A DNA stretch of 64,000 nt from positions 1 through 64,000 of the forward strand of contig JAFOMG010000023.1 in assembly GCA_017418975.1 (NCBI GenBank), in the 5' to 3' direction. How positions within the stretch are numbered: position 1 is the stretch's first letter; every line of letters starts with the position of its first letter. Position numbers and translations under genes: made by a program. Under the pieces are notes generated by a model. The model was not told the DNA's origin and did not search any database. It was given only the letters and a program-made list of their open reading frames with translations. Positions 21,022 to 29,100 of this stretch are shown here, one piece after another. The DNA comes from Sphingomonas sp. Its GTDB lineage: Bacteria; Pseudomonadota; Alphaproteobacteria; Sphingomonadales; Sphingomonadaceae.

Positions 21022-21779
21022 GAAGGGCGCTCCTCCTGCTCCTCGCGCCGTTGCTGATGGGGCAGGCCAAGCCGGTCCTGGTCCCCGACGTTTCGCAGCG
21101 CGACATCGAGATCGCCTATTCCTTCACCGGCGCCGAGCTGCTGCTGTTCGGCGCGATCCTCTATCCCGGCGGCCGCGCGCCGGAGCGGGGCGAGAAGCCC
21201 GCGGACATCGTCGTGGTGGTGAAGGGCCCCACCCAATCCGTGCAGGTGCGCGAGAAGGAGCAGGTGGCGGGCATCTGGGTCAATGCCCAGCGGATGCGCT
21301 ATCGCTCGGCGCCGAGCTTCTACGCCATCGCCTCGTCCAAGCCGATCGAGAGGATCGTCGACGAGCGCACGCGCGCCATCTACGAGCTCGGCGTCGAGAG
21401 CCTGCAGCTTTCGCCTGCTTCGGGCGCGGCGCCCGAGGTGCAGACGCGCTTCGACAAGGGGCTGGAGGATCTGCGCACCCGGGCCGGCCTCTATTATGAA
21501 GCGCCGGGGGCGGTGGAGATCACCGACGGCGTGCTCTATCGCGCCCGGCTCGCCATTCCGGCGCGCGTGCCGGTCGGCAAGTTCACCGCAGAGACCTTTC
21601 TGATTCGCGACGGCCGCGTCCTCGCCGCCGCCGTCCGGGGAATCGAGATCCGCAAATCGGGCTTCGAGCGCTTCGTCGCGCATTCGGCCGAGCATTATTC
21701 GATACTCTACGGCATCCTTGCCGTCGCCCTTTCCATTCTCTTCGGATGGGGAGCGGGGGCGGTGTGGAAACGCTTCTGA
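21018..21779 (+). CDS. TIGR02186 family envelope protein (TSUP partner)
   Basis: This 253-residue protein begins at a GTG overlapping the permease stop codon. It has a short signal sequence (ALLLLLAPLLMGQA), a large predicted beta-rich extracytoplasmic domain starting VPDVSQRDIEIAYSFTGAEL, and a single C-terminal membrane span (HYSILYGILAVALSILFGWG, about residues 225-244). This is the architecture of TIGR02186 (Alph_Pro_TM), a conserved alphaproteobacterial family of unknown function. Genetic coupling to the TSUP permease implies a periplasmic accessory role in anion export. Function is inferred from context. Confidence 0.82.
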   Translation: MRRALLLLLAPLLMGQAKPVLVPDVSQRDIEIAYSFTGAELLLFGAILYPGGRAPERGEKPADIVVVVKGPTQSVQVREKEQVAGIWVNAQRMRYRSAPSFYAIASSKPIERIVDERTRAIYELGVESLQLSPASGAAPEVQTRFDKGLEDLRTRAGLYYEAPGAVEITDGVLYRARLAIPARVPVGKFTAETFLIRDGRVLAAAVRGIEIRKSGFERFVAHSAEHYSILYGILAVALSILFGWGAGAVWKRF

Positions 21780-21848
21780 AGGTTTCGGGACTCACCCAAT
21801 CTTTACTTCCCCGCGCGCATATTCGAGCCTGTTGACGGGGAGTAGCCG

Positions 21849-23516
21849 ATGGACGGCCAGTTTGGCGCGCGCGGGTTCGAAGGTGCGGCGCCGGTTTCAT
21901 CTTCCGGGGGCCTGCCCTCGCACGCGCCGGTCGAGCCGATCGGCGCGGTGCTCGAGATCGCCGGATCGTCGAGCCAGGTGCTGCTCGATCCGGAGGCGCT
22001 GAACGCGCTGGGGGGCAGCCCCGATTCCACCATCGCCAATGCCGGCCAGGTCGGCAGCCAGGTCAAGGTGCGCGTCGGCGCGACTTGGCTCATCGCCAAT
22101 GTCCGCTCGCTCAAGCTCCAGGGCGAGCATATCGCCGCCTATATCGACTTTCTCGGCGAGGGCGACGAGGAGCGGCTGACCGGCAAGCTCTACAAGTTCC
22201 GCCGCGGCGTGACTCGCTATCCCACGCCGGGCGCACCGGTCTTCCCGGTGTCGACCGCGGACCTCAAGCAGATCTACGCCGCCGAGGACCGCGCCCATAT
22301 CGAGATCGGCAGCGTCTATCCGACGCGCGACATCCGCGCGGCGCTCTATGTCGATTCGATGCTCGGCAAGCATTTCGCGCTGCTCGGCTCGACCGGCACC
22401 GGCAAGTCGACCGCGACGGCGCTGATCCTGCACCGCATCTGCGAGATGGCGCCGCAAAGCCATGTGGTGATGATCGATCCGCACGGCGAATATGCCAGCG
22501 CGTTCAAGACGACGGGCGCGCTCTACGATGTCGGCAACCTGCAGATGCCGTACTGGCTGATGAACTTCGAGGAGCATTGCGAAGTGTTCCTCACCACCTC
22601 CGGCTCGGACCGGCAGGTGGATGCGGACATCCTCGCCAAATGCGTGCTCGCCGCCAAGCAGAAGAACCGGCTGGCGGCCGAGATCGGCAAGCTGACCGTC
22701 GATGCGCCGATCCCCTATCTCCTGTCGGACCTGACTCAGATCCTGCAGCTCGAAATGGGCAAGATGGACAAGGCGACCGACACGGCGCCCTATCTGCGCA
22801 TCCGCTCCAAGATCGACGAGATCAAGGGCGACCCGCGCTATGCCTTCATGTTCTCGGGCATGCTGGTGGCGGACACGATGGCGGGTTTCCTCGCCCGGGT
22901 CTTCCGCCTGCCGGGCGACGGCAAGCCGATCTCGATCATCGACGTGTCGGGCGTGCCCAGCGAGATCACGTCCGTGGTCGTAGCAGTGCTGAGCCGAATG
23001 GTGTTCGACTTCGCGATCTGGTCGCGCGGCGAGAGCAAGCGGCCGATCCTGCTCGTCTGCGAGGAAGCGCACCGCTACGTTCCCAACGAGCGCAATGCCG
23101 ATGGTTCCTCGGTCGGCCGGATTCTCAGCCGGATCGCCAAGGAAGGCCGCAAATACGGCGTGTCGCTGGGCCTGATCACCCAGCGTCCGTCCGATCTGGC
23201 GGAAGGCGTGCTCTCCCAGTGCGGCACGATCCTGTCGATGCGCCTCAACAACGAGCGCGACCAGGCCTTTGTCCGGGCGGCGATGCCGGAAGGCGCGCGC
23301 GGCTTCCTCGATTCGATCCCGGCGCTGCGGAACCGCGAGTGCATCGCGGTGGGCGAGGGCGTGGCGACGCCGATCCGCCTGCTCTTCGATACGCTCGACG
23401 ATGCCAAGCGGCCGGCATCGGACGATCCGCTCTTTTCCGAGCTGTGGCGCGACACCGGCGGCGAGGAGCAGATTCTCGAGCGCACGATCCGCCGCTGGCG
23501 CGCGCAAGGCAAGTGA
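21849..23516 (+). CDS. HerA-like P-loop ATPase (DUF87)
   Basis: This 555-residue cytoplasmic ATPase of the HerA/FtsK superfamily has an N-terminal HAS-barrel-like region (about residues 25-150), then Walker A LLGSTGTGKSTATAL (about 176), IDPHGEYAS (about 215), Walker B ILLVCEEAHRYVP (about 399) and LGLITQRPSDLAE with the sensor/arginine region (about 440). HerA motors typically act with NurA nuclease in DNA end processing. No nurA-like gene is nearby, so the partner and role are unknown. The start is the ATG at 21849, 69 bp after the TIGR02186 gene. Convergent with the barrel-like gene. Confidence 0.85.
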   Translation: MDGQFGARGFEGAAPVSSSGGLPSHAPVEPIGAVLEIAGSSSQVLLDPEALNALGGSPDSTIANAGQVGSQVKVRVGATWLIANVRSLKLQGEHIAAYIDFLGEGDEERLTGKLYKFRRGVTRYPTPGAPVFPVSTADLKQIYAAEDRAHIEIGSVYPTRDIRAALYVDSMLGKHFALLGSTGTGKSTATALILHRICEMAPQSHVVMIDPHGEYASAFKTTGALYDVGNLQMPYWLMNFEEHCEVFLTTSGSDRQVDADILAKCVLAAKQKNRLAAEIGKLTVDAPIPYLLSDLTQILQLEMGKMDKATDTAPYLRIRSKIDEIKGDPRYAFMFSGMLVADTMAGFLARVFRLPGDGKPISIIDVSGVPSEITSVVVAVLSRMVFDFAIWSRGESKRPILLVCEEAHRYVPNERNADGSSVGRILSRIAKEGRKYGVSLGLITQRPSDLAEGVLSQCGTILSMRLNNERDQAFVRAAMPEGARGFLDSIPALRNRECIAVGEGVATPIRLLFDTLDDAKRPASDDPLFSELWRDTGGEEQILERTIRRWRAQGK

Positions 23517-23540
23517 CGGCCGCCCGCGCGGGCCACGCCT

Positions 23541-24559
23541 TCAGAAATCGGCGCCGAGCGTGAGCGCCAGGCCCGAACCGGGCCGCGCCTCGCCTGCCAC
23601 GCGCTGGCGCCAATCGAGCGCAAGGCGCAGGTTGCGCACGGCAAGCGTGGCCGAAGGGCCGATATCGAGCCGCTGCGCATCGCGCTGTGCCGCCCCCCAT
23701 GCGCCGGCGCCAAGGGCGAAGCGCACCGGCCCGCTGGTACCGATCGCGCGGGTACCCCGCGCGGCGCCGTCGGCATAGGGATCGGCGCGCCGCCGCAGCA
23801 CCGCACCCGCCTGGCCATAGGCTTCGAGCCGGAAGCCTTTCCATTTCGCGTCGATCCCGGCGATCGTTCCCAGCCCGGTGCCGCCGGGATTGCCGTCGAG
23901 CCCGAAGCGGCGTTCGACGACCAGCCGGACGGGCGCCCTGGACGGCTGCCATTCCAGTCCGAGCGCGGCCTCCCGGCCCCTGCCCCGCAGCGGCGCGGTG
24001 ACCCGGCCATAGGCGGCGATGCGGTCGCGCGGCGAGATCCGCCATGCGATTCGCGCGCCTGCCTGGCCGCCGCCGATCTGCCCGCCGGGTGCCGCGCCCA
24101 TGCCACCTTCGCCGCGCGCGACCATCCAAAGGCTCAGCGACCAGCGGTCCGGCAGCGGGTCGAGTCGCTCGGGTGCTCCGGGCGCGGTGGGCCCGGGGTG
24201 GGAGCCCGGGGCACCGGTTGCGCCAGCCGGAGCGCCGGCGGAACCGCGCCATATTGGGCGAGCGCCATCAGCGCGAGCTGCACCCGGGGATGCTCCTCGC
24301 CCAGTGGCGCCCGATAGCCGGGCACCGGCTGCCTCTTCCCCGAAGGCGGGCGTTCCCGCCGGGTCGGTGCGGGCAGGGGCGACGGAGGCGGCGCGACGGC
24401 CGCCGTCACGGCGACCGGCCCGGCGCCGGCACCGGGCGCCGCCGCTTCGATCGCGGCCGAAGGCGATCCGGCCCGCGGCCATAGCAGCGCCGCGCGCACG
24501 CCGACCCAGGCGATGGTCACCATCGCGAGGAAACGGAGCGGCCGTCCGCGTCCGCGCAT
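23541..24559 (-). pseudogene. Frameshifted exported barrel-like protein, partner of the glycosyltransferase
   Basis: The minus-strand ATG at 24559 overlaps the glycosyltransferase stop codon and opens a frame (to 24134) with an N-terminal hydrophobic anchor (LRFLAMVTIAWVGVRAALLW) and a proline-rich linker ending ALMALAQYGAVPPALRLAQP. A different frame, from about 24210 to 23541, encodes a C-terminal segment of over 200 residues with alternating strands (RWSLSLWMVARGEG ... LALTLGADF, ending in aromatic F). That looks like an outer-membrane beta-barrel. The two pieces should be one protein of about 335 residues, and the shift falls in the C/G homopolymer-rich stretch at about 24150-24225. It may be a true mutation, a sequencing error or a programmed shift. 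Both halves show protein-like composition, unlike random frames. Confidence 0.6.
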
Positions 24560-25947
24560 CAATTGCCCGCCGGGCGGAGATCGGGAAACCGGTGCGCGGT
24601 CTTGTCCCAGCGCGGGGGGCTGCCCCGAAGCATATCGACATAGGCGAACAGCGCGCGCCGCGCCGCCAGCAGCGCGACCGTGTTGCTCGAGAATATGCGG
24701 GGGACGGACCACAGCGCCTCGCGCCAGCCATAGGCGCGGCCGACGAACGCCGCACGCACCGCGAGCCGCCAGGCGAGCAGCCCGAGATTCGCCAGGAGCA
24801 GCCCGCGCATCAGCGCGGACGGCATTGCGGGGTCGATGCCGGCCAGGAGATGCGCGCCCAGGGAAAGCGCCCAGGCGAGGATCGAGAGATAGGCCAGGGC
24901 GAGCACCGGGATCTCCAGTGTCGCGCGCCGATCGCGCATCCGCATCCAATTGTCCCCGATCCGCCGCCATCCGCCCCAGCCGGTCCGGTCCCAGCCCGCG
25001 AGCGCGATGCCGATCATCCAGCGCGCCTTTTGCCGCACGGCTGCGTCGAGCGTGTCGGGGAAATAGGCGCGCACCGCCACCGGCGGGCCGCCCGGCGCCT
25101 CGGCGACGCGCATCAGCTGCGCCGGCATGCCCATGGTCGCGATGGCGAGGCCGAGCTCGTAATCCTCGACCAGGCTGTCGGCATCGAACGGCGTGCCGCC
25201 CCGCATTGCCGCCAGCCGCGCCAGCACCGTCCGCCGGATCGCGCAGCCGACCCCGGCAAAGGGCAGGCCCGCGCCCACCGCCTGGCGGACCACCAGCGCC
25301 CGGCCATGGGCTTCGGCGAACTCGTCGAGATAGTGGCCGGCGAAGAAGCGCGAATGCGTGTGCGCGAGCGGTAGCACCGGCAGCTGGACGGCGGCGTGAT
25401 CGATCAGCCCGTGCGCATAGAGGCGCAGCTCGAGCGGATGCACCACGTCCTCGGCATCGTGCAGCGCCACGGCGCTGGCGACGAAGCCTTCCGCCGCCTC
25501 GTCGCGCAGCAGCGCCCGCCACAGCGTGTTGAGGCAGTCCGCCTTGGTCGAGGGGCCGGGCGCCGCGCCGATCACCAGCCGGACCCGCGCGTCCGCTCGC
25601 GCCACCTCCGCCACGGCCGCGATCGTCGCGGGATCGTTGGGATAGGTGCCGACATAGATCCGGTAGTCCGGATGATCGAAGCGCTCCAGCGCGGTGCGCA
25701 GCATCCTGCCGATCACTGCGGATTCGTCCCAGGCGGGCACGAACACCATGATGCGCCCCGCCGGCACCGGCCCGGCCAGCGCGGGCGCCGGCCGCCCCCG
25801 GCCGCGCAGCCGCCGCGCCAGATAGATCAGGTCGACCAGCAGGTCGTCGATCCCGCCGACGACGAACCACAAGGCGGCGAACAGAGTCATCTCGCGCGCG
25901 ATCGCGTCGACCCAGAGGATCGCTCCTTCCCCCAACGCTGCCCCCAT
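24559..25947 (-). CDS. Processive family 2 glycosyltransferase (NfrB-like)
   Basis: This 462-residue inner-membrane protein has an N-terminal membrane span (about residues 18-42), a cytoplasmic GT-A domain starting IMVFVPAWDESAVI (about 66), and C-terminal spans (about 340-420). Catalytic signatures of processive GT2 enzymes are visible: HDAED (about 162), VEDYELGL (the ED motif, about 258) and QKARW (the Q(Q/R)xRW motif, about 300). It resembles the glycosyltransferase part of E. coli NfrB, which works with outer-membrane NfrA. Here a barrel-like gene overlaps its stop codon. It probably polymerises or exports an exopolysaccharide or surface glycan. The NfrB comparison is inference; the GT2 call is firm. 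Confidence 0.85.
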   Translation of the reverse strand: MGAALGEGAILWVDAIAREMTLFAALWFVVGGIDDLLVDLIYLARRLRGRGRPAPALAGPVPAGRIMVFVPAWDESAVIGRMLRTALERFDHPDYRIYVGTYPNDPATIAAVAEVARADARVRLVIGAAPGPSTKADCLNTLWRALLRDEAAEGFVASAVALHDAEDVVHPLELRLYAHGLIDHAAVQLPVLPLAHTHSRFFAGHYLDEFAEAHGRALVVRQAVGAGLPFAGVGCAIRRTVLARLAAMRGGTPFDADSLVEDYELGLAIATMGMPAQLMRVAEAPGGPPVAVRAYFPDTLDAAVRQKARWMIGIALAGWDRTGWGGWRRIGDNWMRMRDRRATLEIPVLALAYLSILAWALSLGAHLLAGIDPAMPSALMRGLLLANLGLLAWRLAVRAAFVGRAYGWREALWSVPRIFSSNTVALLAARRALFAYVDMLRGSPPRWDKTAHRFPDLRPAGN

Positions 25948-26102
25948 TCCCCCGATTCGGAGATGGAACTAAACCGTGCCGCTCTCGGAACGATCAAGCC
26001 GATTGGTGCATTTCCCTCCGAAACGGAGACGGTTAATTCGTCGCTGGACTCGCAGTGGTGCCCGGCTATCGTGCCCATCGCTGCCCGAGGGGGAGGTTGT
26101 CG

Positions 26103-29100
26103 ATGAAGCTCGTTGCCCGGCTTGGCGTATTGGCTCTGGTCCTGGCGCCCATCGGGGCCGTCACTGCGTTCGGCGACAACAGCCCGCAGGTCGAGATGGC
26201 GACGCCCGGCGTCGGCGACGGGGCGATCGAGCGCTTCACCGCGCGCTTCAACGTGGCGATGGTCCCGCTGGGCGATCCCCGTGCCGAATCGCCGTTCAAG
26301 GTCGATTGCCCGGTCGGCGGGCAGGGCCGCTGGGTCGACCAGCAGACTTTCGTCCATGAATTCACCGGCCCGCTCCCCGGCGGCGTCACCTGCAAATTCA
26401 CCCTGCGCGACGGGCTCAAGAGCCTCTCGGGCTATGCGCTGCAGGGCCAGAAGGAGTTCACCGTCGATTCGGGCGGGCCGATCGCCCGCGCCGTGCTGCC
26501 CAATCGCTATGGCAGCGAGATCGAGGAGGACCAGGTCTTTGTCGTCGCGGCGAATCTGGCGCCCGATCCCGCCTCGGTCGGCGCCAATGCCTATTGCGCG
26601 GTGGACGGCCTGGGCGAGAAGATCCCGGTCGACGTGCTTCCGCCCGACGTGGCGCCCAAGCTGCTCGCCGATCTCGGCACCGATCGCTGGGAAGTGCGCA
26701 GCTTCCTGGGCGAGGCCGGCCTGCCCCAGGCGCTGCCCGAAAGGGCGGAGGACCGCGTCAAGTCGCTCGCCAGCGTCGTCGCGGTGAAGTGCCGCCGCCC
26801 GCTGCCGGCGGGCCGCGACATGGCGCTGGTCTGGGGCAAGGACATCAAGAGCGCCTCGGGCCGTGCCGCCGGCACCGACCAGCGCTTCGACTTCACCGTC
26901 CGCAAGGAATTCAGCGCCCGCTTCGAATGCTCGCGCGTCAATCCGCAGGCCGGGTGCAGCCCCGTGCAGGACGCCTGGGTGCGCTTCTCCGCGCCGATTC
27001 CCAGGGCCCAGGCCGAAGCGGTGCGCATCCGCACGGCCGACGGCAAGGAGCTGGCGCCGGTCTTCGGCGACGACGACAAGAACAAGGCCGCGGTCGCCGA
27101 CCTGAAGTTCAAGGCGCCGCTCCCCGCCGAGACCACCGCCAGGCTGATCCTGCCCGCCGATGTGAAGGACGAGAGCGGCCGCAAGCTCGCCAATGCGGAA
27201 CGCTTCCCGCTCGACGTCAAGTTCGACGCGCCGCCGCCGCTGGTGAAGTTCGCCGGCAATTTCGGCATCCTCGAAGCGAAGGAAGGCGGCGTCCTCCCGG
27301 TCTCGGTCCGCAACGTCGAGCCGGAGCTGCAGGGCAGCCAGATGACCGTCACCGGCCAGAGCCTGAAGGTCGAGGGCGGCGACGGCGAGATCGCCAAATG
27401 GTTCCGCGCGCTGGCCGATGCGGCCGAGGACAAGTCGGACGAAGTGAAGCGCGGCACCGAGACCGTGCGGATCAACCAGACCGGCGCGAAGCCGCTATTG
27501 ACGTCCGCCACCGGCAAGCCGCTGAAGATCGGCCTGCCCGGCAAGGGCAAGGATTTCGAAGTGGTCGGCATCCCGCTCGGCCAGCCCGGCTTCTACATCG
27601 TCGAGCTCGCCAGCCCGCGGCTCGGCGAGGCGCTGCTCGGCCGCAAGGCGCCGCGCTATGTCGCCGCCGGCGCGCTCGTCACCAATATGAGCGTCCATTT
27701 CAAATGGGGGCGCGACCAGTCGCTGGTCTGGGTGACGGCGCTCGACAGCGGCCAGGGCGTGGGCGAGGCGGAAGTGCGGGTGACCGACGCCTGCACCGGC
27801 CAGCTGCTCGCCAAGGGCAAGACCGATGCTTCGGGCCGCCTCGGCGTTCCCGCCGGCCTGCCCGAGCCCCAGACCTATACGAGCTGCGACCATGGCAGCA
27901 ACGACGTGCTGATGATCTCGGCGCGCAAGGCCGATGATTTCAGCTTCACGCTCACGCAGTGGGGCGATGGCATCCGCCCGTTCGATTTCGACCTGAACTA
28001 TGGCTGGTCGGCCCCCGAGCAGAAGTTCCACACCGTGTTCGACCGCGCGCTCGTCCGCCAGGGCGAGACGATCCATATGAAGCACATCGTCCGCCAGCCG
28101 ATCGCCAAGGGCTTCGCGCCTTCGCCGGCCTTTAGCGGCACGCTGCGCCTCAGCCATCGCGGCTCGGACACGCAATATGACCTGCCGCTCGCCATCGACG
28201 CGAACGGCGCCGGCGAGACGGAATGGACTGCTCCCCAGGGCGCGAAGATGGGCGATTACGACCTCACCGTCCTGGTCAAGGACGCGGAGGGCAAGGAGAA
28301 GACGCTCTGGACCGGCCAGTCGTTCAAGGTCGACGAATATAAGCTGCCGACGATGAAGGCTTCGGTCGCCGGGCCCAAGGATGCCGCGGTGCGGCCGAGC
28401 GCGCTGCCGCTCGACCTGTTCGTCGGCTATCTCTCCGGCGGCGGCGCGGCGAACCTGCCGGTCGAGACGCGCATCGGCTATTTCGCCGACTTCAAGACTC
28501 CCGACGGCTATGACGGCTACAGCTTTGGCGGCCGCGCCATGGCCGAGGGCACCAAGCCGATGGACGGCGAGGGCGAGGACGAGCAGGTTCAGCTGCCGCC
28601 GACCCAGACACTGCCCGCCACGCTGGGCGCCGACGGCACCGCCCGGATCAACGCCGAGGTGCCGCAGACGCTCGAGCAGAACACCACGATGCTGGTCGAG
28701 ATGGATTATCAGGATGCCAACGGCCAGATCCTGACTTCGTCGCGCCGCATCCCGATCTTCACCTCTGGCGTGCAGCTGGGGATCAAGAGCGACGGCTGGC
28801 TGATGAAGCAGGACGATCTGCGCCTGCGCTTCGTCGCGCTCGACACCGCGGGCAAGCCGCTCGCCAACCAGGCGGTCTCGGTCGAGCTCTACAGCCGCCA
28901 GATCCTCACGGCCCGGCGCCGGCTGATCGGCGGCTTCTATGCCTATGACAACCAGATGAAGACGGCCAAGCTGTCGGCCACCTGCTCGGCGACCACCGAT
29001 GCGCAGGGGCTGGCGAGCTGCCAGCTCAACCCCGGCATATCGGGCGAAGTCTATGCGGTGGCGACCACCAAGGACGCCAATGGCAATGTCGCCCGCGCGA

